DNA from: Spirochaetales bacterium
Lineage (GTDB): Bacteria; Spirochaetota; Spirochaetia; SPDA01
Assembly (NCBI GenBank): GCA_004525155.1
Contig: SPDA01000045.1
Location: 1 to 9,593, forward strand
Length of the DNA stretch: 9,593 nt
Direction of reading: 5' to 3'
The notes beneath the pieces are model-generated. The model was given only the letters and a program-made list of their open reading frames with translations, ran no database searches and was not told the DNA's origin. Below, in pieces: positions 1 to 5,344 of the stretch. Every line of letters starts with the position of its first letter. The first letter of the stretch is position 1. Position numbers and translations under genes: made by a program.

Positions 1-248
1 GCCGCAACTCTTATCATTGAAGAGGCGAGTATGGTCCTTTTCAGATCGGCCTGGGCTTCCGGGGATTCAAGGCTTCCGAAAACCTGATAGGTCTGCATGA
101 CGGCGGTTTTGAAGGACGTGGCTTTATTAACAGCCTCGGCGAGGTTCATGTTTTTAACATGAATAAACCTGTAGGCGGAAAGGCCTGTAGCCGCGCAGAA
201 GGCGGCGAGGCTGAAAAGTATATACGCCAGATACAGTTTTCTGTTCAT
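1..248 (-). CDS. N-terminal part of an unrecognised membrane-anchored protein (runs off window)
   Basis: Read on the minus strand from ATG at 248, an open frame of 82 codons continues past the window edge. The product begins MNRKLYLAYILFSLAAFCAA, a basic N-tip followed by a hydrophobic stretch at about residues 6-27, so it is a signal anchor or uncleaved signal peptide. A polar region rich in Ala, Lys and Gln follows, probably helical and extracytoplasmic. An in-frame TAA lies upstream and no other usual start codon intervenes, so ATG 248 is the only reasonable start. There is no Shine-Dalgarno sequence before it, and a perfect TATAAT sits only 6 bp upstream, so the message may be nearly leaderless. 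The gene is divergent from the Memo-family gene. A membrane sensor (for example a chemoreceptor or cyclase with a periplasmic sensory region) would look like this at its N-terminus, but that is a guess; I do not recognise the family. Confidence 0.6.
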   Translation of the reverse strand, partial: MNRKLYLAYILFSLAAFCAATGLSAYRFIHVKNMNLAEAVNKATSFKTAVMQTYQVFGSLESPEAQADLKRTILASSMIRVA

Positions 249-254
249 ATCTTT

Positions 255-260
255 ATTATA
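255..260 (-). promoter_or_regulatory. Putative -10 box (TATAAT) for the minus-strand gene at 248
   Basis: Plus-strand ATTATA reads as a perfect TATAAT on the minus strand. No good -35 hexamer is found 16-18 bp further upstream. A start site 6-7 nt downstream would fall on or next to the ATG at 248, implying a leaderless or near-leaderless transcript. Confidence 0.35.
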
Positions 261-328
261 CGGGAAATTTTAACTGTAGGTATATACTTTTTTCATATTT
301 TTTTGTTACCATGTAGCAAGGTGGCGGG

Positions 329-1183
329 ATGAATATTCGGAAACGCCGGCTTCAGGGGTGGTATCCCGGAAGGGCCGATGAGATTAGGGAACTTCTTGGC
401 GGATGGGAGAGAGGTCATGTCCGTGTTTCCAAAACGGGCCGAAAGGCGGTTTCCGGGGTTGCGCCTCACGCCGGCTGGATGTTTTCCGGGCTCTTAAGTT
501 TCAATGTGCTCCGGTGTTTCCCTTCTGATGTCGAAACGATAGCTGTCGTGGGCGGCCATCTGCCTGCGGGCGGCGGACTTTACGCGGCCTTCGAGGATGG
601 TTATGAAACGCCGATGGGGATAATCGAGGCCGACAGTACCCTTCTTGATTTCCTGCGAAGCAGGGCGGACATCACCGAGGACAGAAGCCCCGACAACACG
701 GTTGAGATACAGCTTCCCCTTATACAATACCTTTTCCCGGAAGTCCGGGTCCTGTGGCTGAGGGCCGCTCCTTCCGCTTCCGCCTCCGTGCTTGGCGGGA
801 TTCTTTCGGATTATGCGAAATCGGGCGGCAGGTCGACGGCCGTGCTCGGGTCGACGGATTTGACCCATTACGGAGCATCCTACGGATTTTCGCCGCAGGG
901 TTCCGGAGAGAAGGCGGAAAGATGGGTGCGGGAGGTTAATGACAGGATGTTTATAGATGCCCTCCTTGAACAGAATACCCTGAAAGCCCTGGAACTGGGT
1001 GTAAAGGAGCGTTCCGCCTGTTCTGCAGGCGGGGCTGCGGCGGCATCCGCCTTTGCCGCAAAACTCGGTATTAACAAGGGCCGGCTTTTAGGCTACAGTA
1101 CTAGCCTGGATGTACACAGGGCGGAATCCTTTGTAGGGTATGCCGGAATAGTATATGAACATGATACCAGTATTCAGCACTAA
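329..1183 (+). CDS. Memo-family protein (AmmeMemoRadiSam system protein B / MEMO1-like)
   Basis: A 284-residue protein, the usual length for the Memo family, which shares a fold with class III (LigB-type) extradiol dioxygenases. Family landmarks appear in order: PHAGW (46-50, His47), VVGGHLP (His77), the N-T-x-E-x-Q-L-P strand motif (123-130), STDLTHYG (175-182, His180) and SACSAGG (229-235, Cys231). These match in order and spacing the two His and one Cys metal ligands and the nearby active-site His described for human MEMO1. The biochemical role of bacterial members is not settled; copper and redox chemistry has been proposed. The usual partners AMMECR1 and a radical-SAM protein are not in this window. 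The start is ATG 329, preceded by AAGGTGG at about 319-325 (close spacing); ATG 311 is followed directly by a stop. The 3' end overlaps the next gene by 29 nt, so the two are probably co-translated. Assignment is by recalled motifs. Confidence 0.82.
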   Translation: MNIRKRRLQGWYPGRADEIRELLGGWERGHVRVSKTGRKAVSGVAPHAGWMFSGLLSFNVLRCFPSDVETIAVVGGHLPAGGGLYAAFEDGYETPMGIIEADSTLLDFLRSRADITEDRSPDNTVEIQLPLIQYLFPEVRVLWLRAAPSASASVLGGILSDYAKSGGRSTAVLGSTDLTHYGASYGFSPQGSGEKAERWVREVNDRMFIDALLEQNTLKALELGVKERSACSAGGAAAASAFAAKLGINKGRLLGYSTSLDVHRAESFVGYAGIVYEHDTSIQH

Positions 1184-2444
1184 CAAGAAACTCAACACGA
1201 AGATTATTTCCATCTGCAAGAAATACGGCAACGGATTCATTCCCGTATTCTTTGACAGCCGCAACAAGTTTCTCGACTATCTCGAGTATGAACTGCCCGA
1301 GCTCAACATACTCAATTTCATGGAAAAGGACATAGACATCTTTTCCATCCTGGAAACCATAAAAAACGATTCCTGGCTCCATTACGGCGGCATTATCGGT
1401 ATTCACAATACGGAGGACGAACACCAGGTCCTGGAACGCATGCCCAATTCGAATGTTTTGAGTACCTTGAGGCTCACCGAATTCGACGCCACCTTTCCGA
1501 GGCTTCTTAAAATCCTCAAAGAGAATCGGCAGTTCCTCTTCCAGCGTTATATCCAGGGCAGCCTCATCGAGAACATGTCCGGTTCCTTTACCATGGACAA
1601 CGACCCCTTCGACGTCAAGACCTATACCAATCTTATAACGAATTACCTGTTCAACTCCAACTACATCGACGCCGAGGGAAAGGAGCGGCTCCACGTGGCT
1701 CTTATCGAACTGCTGCTCAACGCCATTGAACACGGCAACTGCAGCATAAGTTACGATGAAAAATCGAAGTGGCTGGAAACCAACGGGGACATTATCGAAC
1801 TCATCAAAAAGAAGAACAAAAATCCCGCCGTCAGAAAGAAGCACGTGTTTCTCTCCTACACCATAATGCCGGAGCGGTCATTTATTACCATTCAGGACGA
1901 GGGAGAGGGCTTTCAGTGGAAGGAGGAACCCGCTCTCATTTCCGAGCACACGGAGCTGCCCCTGCACGGGCACGGCATTCAAATGACCAAAATGTTCGTG
2001 GAGAACCTTTCCTACAATGACAAGGGCAACTGCGCGACCTTTGAAGTATCGCATCTTCTCAATACCGCCAACAGGATCCCCAGGGTATTCAAAGACCAGA
2101 AAGAAATAACCTTTACCACAAACCAGGTTATTTTCAGGGAAGGGGAGGTGTCGAATTACCTCTATTATATCGTTACAGGGAAATTCAAAATCTTCAAAAA
2201 GGGCAAACATATTTCCACTCTTGCCGCGGAGGATATATTCCTGGGGGAGATGTCCTTCCTCGGAAACAATACCAGGACAGCCACGGTCAAGGCCCAGGGA
2301 AAGTGCATTCTTATAGAAATTTCAAGGGACGATTTTCTCAAGGCCATCAAGAACCAGCCCCATTACGGCATTTTTCTCGCCCGTCTCCTGGCGCAGCGGC
2401 TCCTGCGGCTGCACGATGAACTGCAGGTCAACAAGATTTCCTGA
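1155..2444 (+). CDS. Signalling protein: degenerate N-terminal domain, GHKL ATPase, C-terminal cNMP-binding domain
   Basis: A 429-residue soluble protein with three regions. Residues 1-130 resemble an alpha/beta receiver-like fold but lack an evident phosphoacceptor pattern. Residues about 150-305 are a GHKL (HATPase_c, anti-sigma/RsbW-like) domain: the N-box is ELLLNAIEHGN (185-195, Glu185 and Asn189), G1 is DEGEGF (248-253), and G2 is HGHGIQMTK (271-279). There is no His-phosphoacceptor (HisKA) segment. Residues about 312-425 form a cyclic-nucleotide-binding beta-roll; the phosphate cassette keeps GEMSF (364-368) and R374-T-A-T, the Glu and Arg that contact cyclic nucleotide in CRP/PKA-type domains. 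No helix-turn-helix follows, so it is not a CRP-like repressor or activator. The likely role is a cytoplasmic regulator in which nucleotide binding gates a kinase or anti-sigma activity; the target is unknown. ATG 1155 is used here, and ATG 1161 (residue 3) is possible. It overlaps the Memo gene by 29 nt. Confidence 0.8.
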   Translation: MNMIPVFSTNKKLNTKIISICKKYGNGFIPVFFDSRNKFLDYLEYELPELNILNFMEKDIDIFSILETIKNDSWLHYGGIIGIHNTEDEHQVLERMPNSNVLSTLRLTEFDATFPRLLKILKENRQFLFQRYIQGSLIENMSGSFTMDNDPFDVKTYTNLITNYLFNSNYIDAEGKERLHVALIELLLNAIEHGNCSISYDEKSKWLETNGDIIELIKKKNKNPAVRKKHVFLSYTIMPERSFITIQDEGEGFQWKEEPALISEHTELPLHGHGIQMTKMFVENLSYNDKGNCATFEVSHLLNTANRIPRVFKDQKEITFTTNQVIFREGEVSNYLYYIVTGKFKIFKKGKHISTLAAEDIFLGEMSFLGNNTRTATVKAQGKCILIEISRDDFLKAIKNQPHYGIFLARLLAQRLLRLHDELQVNKIS

Positions 2445-2492
2445 GCTACGCGCAAAAAACCGTGATCCGCCCGCCCTCTTCCCTGTGCAGGC

Positions 2493-2521
2493 TTGAAAAG
2501 AGTTTCTATCCTCAGTATGAT
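2493..2521 (+). promoter_or_regulatory. Sigma70-type promoter for glyA
   Basis: TTGAAA at 2493-2498, a 17-bp spacer, then TATGAT at 2516-2521: five of six matches at each hexamer with optimal spacing. A start near 2528 gives a leader of about 30 nt containing the AAGGAG ribosome-binding site at 2544-2549. It lies in the 113-bp gap after the preceding gene, so glyA can be expressed on its own. Confidence 0.75.
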
Positions 2522-2557
2522 GCAGCTTATTAATTTTGATTTTAAGGAGCGATCTCC

Positions 2558-4060
2558 GTGGCAACCAATGCTTTTGCACAGTATATAATGAACCATCCCG
2601 TGGAAAAAATACATCCGGGTTTTCTTGCCTACCTCGCTAATTTGACCATGGTTTCCACCGGTTCCCCGGAGGTTGCGCGGTCCATCGTCCAGGAACTGGA
2701 AGACCAGCGGAACAATCTGAAACTCATTGCCAGCGAAAATTACTCGTCTATTTCATCCCAGGTCGCCATGGGAAACCTCATGACCGACAAATACGCGGAA
2801 GGGTATCCCCATCACAGGTTCTACGCGGGGTGCGGTAATATAGATGATATCGAGAGCTACGCCATCAAACAGGCCTGTGAGGTATTCGGCTGCGAATACG
2901 CCTATGTACAGCCCCACAGCGGCGCGGACGCGAACCTGATCGCTTATTGGGCAATCCTCAATACCAGGGTGGAAATGCCCTATTACGCCTCCCTCGGGGA
3001 ATCGAATCCGTCCAAGCTGACGGAGCCGCAGTGGCAGGAACTGCGCAGGCTCGCGGGGAACCAGCGGCTTCTCGGCATGGATTACTATTCCGGCGGCCAC
3101 CTGACCCACGGCTACAGGCACAACATCTCCGCCAAAATGTTCGACTCTTATTCCTACGGAGTCAACAGGGACACGGGGCTGCTCGATTACGATGAAATAG
3201 AGGCGATGGCGGTAAAAGTGAAGCCTCTTATCCTTCTGGCCGGTTACAGCGCCTATCCCAGGCATATCAATTTCGCGAGAATGCGGAACATAGCGGACAA
3301 GGTCGGCGCGGTCTTCATGGTGGACATGGCCCACTTCGGCGGGCTGGTGGCCGGCGGGGTATTCCAGGGCGAACACAATCCCATTCCGTACGCCCATGTG
3401 GTCACCAGTACGACCCATAAAACTCTCAAAGGCCCAAGGGGCGGCCTGATTCTCTGCGTCAAGGAATTCGAGGATTCCGTGAACAAGGGCTGTCCCCTGG
3501 TAATCGGCGGACCCCTTCCCCACATGATGGCTGCCAAAGCCGTTGCCCTGCGGGAGGCGAACACCCCCGATTTCAAGGCCTATTCCAGAAAAATCGTGGA
3601 GAACGCCGCCATCCTTGCCCAGACCTGCATGGAAGAGGGGCTCAAGGTTACGACCGGCGGCACCGACCATCATCTATTTCTTATCGACGTCCGGCCCTTC
3701 GGCATCACCGGCAGGCAGGGAGAGAGCGCTCTCCGGGACTGCAATATCACCCTGAACAGGAATTCGCTGCCTTTCGATCCCAACGGTCCCTGGTATACCA
3801 GCGGACTCCGGATGGGTACGCCGGCGCTGACGACCCTGGGTATGGGAACGGCCGAAATGAAGCAAATTGCCAAAATTATAGGGCTCGTGCTCCGTTCGGT
3901 GAAACCTGAAAACAAGCCGGGTGACGGACCCAGCAAATCACTCTACACCATGGATGAAAAGGCGGGGAATGAAGCCCGCGCAAGGGTACACGAACTGCTG
4001 ACCGCATATCCCGTATATCCGGAAATCGATCTCGCATACCTTAAAAAGGTTTTTTGCTGA
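2558..4060 (+). CDS. glyA: Serine hydroxymethyltransferase, long form
   Basis: PLP enzyme converting serine and tetrahydrofolate to glycine and 5,10-methylene-THF, the main one-carbon source; cytoplasmic. Diagnostic segments: LIASENYS (56-63, Glu60), HHRFYAGC (85-92), GGHLTHG (179-185), the DMAHFGG loop (Asp256 and His259 against PLP), the PLP-lysine motif TSTTHKTLKGPRGG (283-296, Lys288), and SGLRMGTPALT (415-425, Arg418 for substrate carboxylate). At 500 residues it is about 80 longer than the E. coli type. The extra length is an N-terminal extension of about 30 residues and an insertion at about 135-175, between the PHSGADAN and GGHLTHG segments. From memory, treponemes and chlamydiae have similarly long enzymes. 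The start is GTG at 2558 with AAGGAG at 2544-2549 and an 8-nt spacer. Catalytic residues appear intact. It is transcribed from its own promoter and converges on the minus-strand pair downstream. Confidence 0.96.
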   Translation: MATNAFAQYIMNHPVEKIHPGFLAYLANLTMVSTGSPEVARSIVQELEDQRNNLKLIASENYSSISSQVAMGNLMTDKYAEGYPHHRFYAGCGNIDDIESYAIKQACEVFGCEYAYVQPHSGADANLIAYWAILNTRVEMPYYASLGESNPSKLTEPQWQELRRLAGNQRLLGMDYYSGGHLTHGYRHNISAKMFDSYSYGVNRDTGLLDYDEIEAMAVKVKPLILLAGYSAYPRHINFARMRNIADKVGAVFMVDMAHFGGLVAGGVFQGEHNPIPYAHVVTSTTHKTLKGPRGGLILCVKEFEDSVNKGCPLVIGGPLPHMMAAKAVALREANTPDFKAYSRKIVENAAILAQTCMEEGLKVTTGGTDHHLFLIDVRPFGITGRQGESALRDCNITLNRNSLPFDPNGPWYTSGLRMGTPALTTLGMGTAEMKQIAKIIGLVLRSVKPENKPGDGPSKSLYTMDEKAGNEARARVHELLTAYPVYPEIDLAYLKKVFC

Positions 4061-4065
4061 ATAAC

Positions 4066-4079
4066 ACGGCCCCGGCCGT
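4066..4079. terminator. Putative hairpin terminator between convergent genes
   Basis: ACGGCC-CC-GGCCGT is a perfect 6-bp GC stem with a minimal loop (or 5 bp with a 4-nt loop), starting 5 nt after the glyA stop and lying between glyA and the opposing small gene. Downstream on the plus strand the sequence is T-rich but interrupted (CTTGTTCTGGTTTG), so it is a weak intrinsic terminator at best. It could serve both directions. Confidence 0.5.
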
Positions 4080-4095
4080 CTTGTTCTGGTTTGAT

Positions 4096-4350
4096 TTATT
4101 GTGGAAAAGGATTCCGGTATTCACGCAGTTCACTGGTGTTTAACAATTCCAGGTAGTGAAAATTGTTGACTTCCCCTGTTTTTTCCTCTGAAGAAACCCT
4201 GAAGACGCGGAAGGCTATCATTTTTGTCGAACCCGTGGGCAGCTTTAGAGGAAATCCATTAATATCGACAACCTGGTTTACACGCAGATTGTGGGGAATT
4301 TCCTGAATGTCGCCCTCGGGGTAGACAATGAAAGAGGTCGTTATAGTCAT
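4096..4350 (-). CDS. Small hypothetical protein (84 aa), coupled to the DUF1820-like gene
   Basis: An 84-residue protein beginning MTITTSFIVYPEGDIQEI. I do not recognise the family. It has no membrane segment or signal peptide and no cysteines. Hydrophobic residues alternate through residues 5-52 in a pattern suggesting beta strands (FIVY, VVDING, KMIAFRVFRV), and the C-terminus is polar. The ATG at 4350 overlaps the TGA of the upstream minus-strand gene as ATGA (4350-4347), the classic translational-coupling arrangement, so the two are almost certainly one operon. This coupling is the main reason to accept so short a frame as real. It ends in TAA at 4098-4096, convergent with glyA. Confidence 0.65.
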   Translation of the reverse strand: MTITTSFIVYPEGDIQEIPHNLRVNQVVDINGFPLKLPTGSTKMIAFRVFRVSSEEKTGEVNNFHYLELLNTSELREYRNPFPQ

Positions 4351-4664
4351 TCCGGCCGGTTTTTATCCTCTTTAGGTTCATTGTTTTCTACGAGAGTAAA
4401 GGGCATAACCTTTTTTTCCGGCGCTTCCTTGTTTTCTGATATTTCCTCTATAAGAGATACGGTCTGGAAAGGGATCATGAGATGATGGGCGGATCCGAAG
4501 GTTTTTAGAACTTCATCCAGGGAGGGATCTATGATAAGCCGCGGTTTCGAATCAAACACCAGATCTTTTATGGAAACAAAGTAGGGGTGGGTCAAATCCA
4601 GTTTCCGTGCTGATAATTCCACCTCTTTTTCTTTCCATTTAAAATGCACTCTATACAATGACAA
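4347..4664 (-). CDS. DUF1820-like small protein
   Basis: A 105-residue protein. MSLYRVHFKWKEKEVELSAR at the start and DLVFDSKPRLIIDPSLDEVL at 34-53, followed by IPFQTVSLIEEI (64-75), resemble the DUF1820 family as I remember it (a short beta-rich domain of unknown function whose members start with a YRV-F-- strand and have a DP-E-L turn). From residue 76 on it is a charged, low-complexity tail rich in Lys, Glu, Asn and Pro, probably disordered. The start is TTG at 4664, supported by a strong AGGAGG at 4675-4670 with a 5-nt spacer; a second TTG two codons in would be spaced 11 nt. It is divergent from mraZ and overlaps the next minus-strand gene by 4 nt. Cellular role unknown. Confidence 0.72.
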   Translation of the reverse strand: MSLYRVHFKWKEKEVELSARKLDLTHPYFVSIKDLVFDSKPRLIIDPSLDEVLKTFGSAHHLMIPFQTVSLIEEISENKEAPEKKVMPFTLVENNEPKEDKNRPE

Positions 4665-4693
4665 GACGTCCTCCTGATATCTCTTTTTCTTCT

Positions 4694-4716
4694 CTTAATA
4701 TACTTAATTTGCTTAA
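4694..4716 (-). repeat. Three direct repeats of TTAAG at 9-bp period
   Basis: CTTAA occurs at 4694-4698, 4703-4707 and 4712-4716; on the minus strand this is TTAAG-N4-TTAAG-N4-TTAAG. A fourth copy lies at 4741-4745, out of that period. The array overlaps a TATATT (4702-4697, minus) that could be a -10 box for the DUF1820-like gene, so it could be a regulator site there. It may also be chance in AT-rich DNA. Confidence 0.4.
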
Positions 4717-4740
4717 AGTTGCATAGATTCTATTATTTTA

Positions 4741-4756
4741 CTTAACGTACGTTGAG
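4741..4756. repeat. 16-bp near-perfect palindrome centred on AACGTACGTT
   Basis: AACGTACGTT (4744-4753) is a perfect 10-bp palindrome. It extends outward with one mismatched pair and two further matched pairs (CT at 4741-4742 with AG at 4755-4756). The dyad without a loop suggests a dimeric protein site rather than an RNA hairpin. Confidence 0.4.
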
Positions 4757-4762
4757 TATTTG

Positions 4763-4785
4763 GAAAAAAAAGTCTCTTTTTTTTC
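4763..4785. repeat. A8/T8 inverted repeat
   Basis: G-A8 at 4763-4771 and T8-C at 4777-4785 are separated by GTCTC, giving a 9-bp inverted repeat of almost pure A:T pairs. A second, smaller one follows (TTTTTA-CGT-TAAAAA, 4786-4800). Phased A/T tracts like these are more likely to bend DNA or act as promoter upstream elements than to terminate transcription. Confidence 0.35.
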
Positions 4786-4802
4786 TTTTTACGTTAAAAA
4801 AA

Positions 4803-4840
4803 TTGTTGCGCATCCGACGTAATGGGTATACGTTGATAAT
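4803..4840 (+). promoter_or_regulatory. Candidate mraZ operon promoter
   Basis: The best available elements are TTGTTG (4803-4808), 18 bp, TATACG (4827-4832), and a separate good -10, GATAAT (4835-4840), with only a poor -35 at the right distance. A start from GATAAT would be near 4847, which puts the TGGG boxes in the initially transcribed region, where a bound regulator would block RNA polymerase. Confidence 0.35.
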
Positions 4841-4845
4841 TAAAC

Positions 4846-4901
4846 GTGGGTAAAAGTGGGGAATTATAGTGATTTGTGGGGATATTAGGTGATAACTGGG
4901 G
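4846..4901 (+). promoter_or_regulatory. Putative MraZ operator: TGGG boxes in 10-bp phase
   Basis: TGGG begins at 4847, 4857, 4877 and 4897, always a multiple of exactly 10 bp apart. The two missing positions hold degenerate boxes, TAGTG at 4867 and AGGTG at 4887. E. coli MraZ is known to bind direct TGGGN repeats with 5-nt spacers upstream of its own gene, which is the same 10-bp period. The array spans the mraZ leader and crosses its GTG start, so autorepression is the natural inference. The last box encodes Thr-Gly of the conserved MraZ N-terminus and may be coincidental. Confidence 0.68.
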
Positions 4902-5329
4902 AATATAAGAATTCTCTCGATGAAAAGGGGAGAATTTTCATACCTTCCAAAATCCGGAGCTCCATTACCGGTAATGTGCTCGTGATCACCAAGGGTGTAG
5001 ATGCCTGTCTCTGGCTTTTCCCAGTGGAGGAATGGAAAAAAATCTCCGAAAAATTAATGGATTCAGTCAATGTTTTCCACAAGGATGCCCGAAGAATTCA
5101 GAGGCATTTCATCGCTCCCGCCCAGGAGGTCGAAATTGACAAGTCTGGCCGTATCATGGTTTCCCAGACCCTCCGGGAATACGCGAACCTGCAGAAAGAC
5201 TGTTATATCTGCGGTATGGGGAAGCGCATCGAGCTTTGGGATGAGGGGGAGTATAAAAGCTACTTCGATCAGAATGGGGAAGACCTGGATGCTGTATTTG
5301 AAAGGAACAGTGAAATTCTGTCATTTTAA
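4889..5329 (+). CDS. mraZ: Transcriptional regulator MraZ
   Basis: A 146-residue protein, typical of the family. It has two AbrB/SpoVT-like swapped-hairpin repeats, each with the signature D-x-x-G-R: DEKGRIFIPSKIR (11-23) and DKSGRIMVSQTLREYA (84-99). The N-terminal MITGEYKNSLDEKGR matches the usual M-x-x-GEY---D-KGR opening. MraZ assembles as a ring (octamer or dodecamer) and binds TGGG-type direct repeats to control the dcw operon. The start is GTG at 4889. An in-frame TAG lies immediately before it, and no ATG follows near the conserved N-terminus, so this start is well fixed. The ribosome-binding site is weak (TGGGGA at about 4877-4882) and overlaps a putative operator box. It is the first gene of the operon, and rsmH follows after 12 nt. 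Confidence 0.95.
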   Translation: MITGEYKNSLDEKGRIFIPSKIRSSITGNVLVITKGVDACLWLFPVEEWKKISEKLMDSVNVFHKDARRIQRHFIAPAQEVEIDKSGRIMVSQTLREYANLQKDCYICGMGKRIELWDEGEYKSYFDQNGEDLDAVFERNSEILSF

Positions 5330-5344
5330 AGGAGATGAGCCATT
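5328..5344 (+). promoter_or_regulatory. Ribosome-binding site selecting an AUU start for rsmH
   Basis: AAAGGAG at 5328-5334 is followed, after 7 nt, by ATT at 5342-5344 in the rsmH frame. The only nearby ATG (5335) abuts the ribosome-binding site with no spacer and is out of frame. An in-frame TGA at 5336-5338 bars anything further upstream. The first ordinary start, TTG 5375, has no Shine-Dalgarno sequence. Confidence 0.62.

Larger units (their letters stand above)
4665..4888. other. AT-rich divergent intergenic region upstream of mraZ
   Basis: A 224-bp gene-free, AT-rich stretch between the divergent DUF1820-like gene and mraZ. It contains, from left to right, three CTTAA repeats at 9-bp spacing, an AACGTACGTT palindrome, an A8/T8 inverted repeat, several ACGT motifs, possible -10 elements, and the TGGG array. 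It should carry the promoters for both flanking operons. Confidence 0.7.

Noticed and set aside
1101..1844. Open minus-strand frame of 247 codons opposite the GHKL/cNMP gene
   Set aside because: The plus strand carries the HATPase_c N-box here; the minus translation is repetitive in Val, Glu and Phe, as expected for antisense of Asn/Glu/Leu-rich coding.
2753..3673. Long open frame (306 codons) on the minus strand
   Set aside because: It lies wholly inside glyA, opposite strongly conserved coding sequence, and its translation is low in recognisable motifs; it is an antisense shadow of GC-biased codons.
4352..4365. CCGGCCGG followed by T5 as a terminator
   Set aside because: The palindrome has no loop, lies at a coupled gene junction on the opposite strand to its T run, and interrupting that operon would make little sense.
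4823..4827. TGGGT as a further MraZ box
   Set aside because: It is 24 bp from the next box and out of the 10-bp phase, so I left it out of the array.
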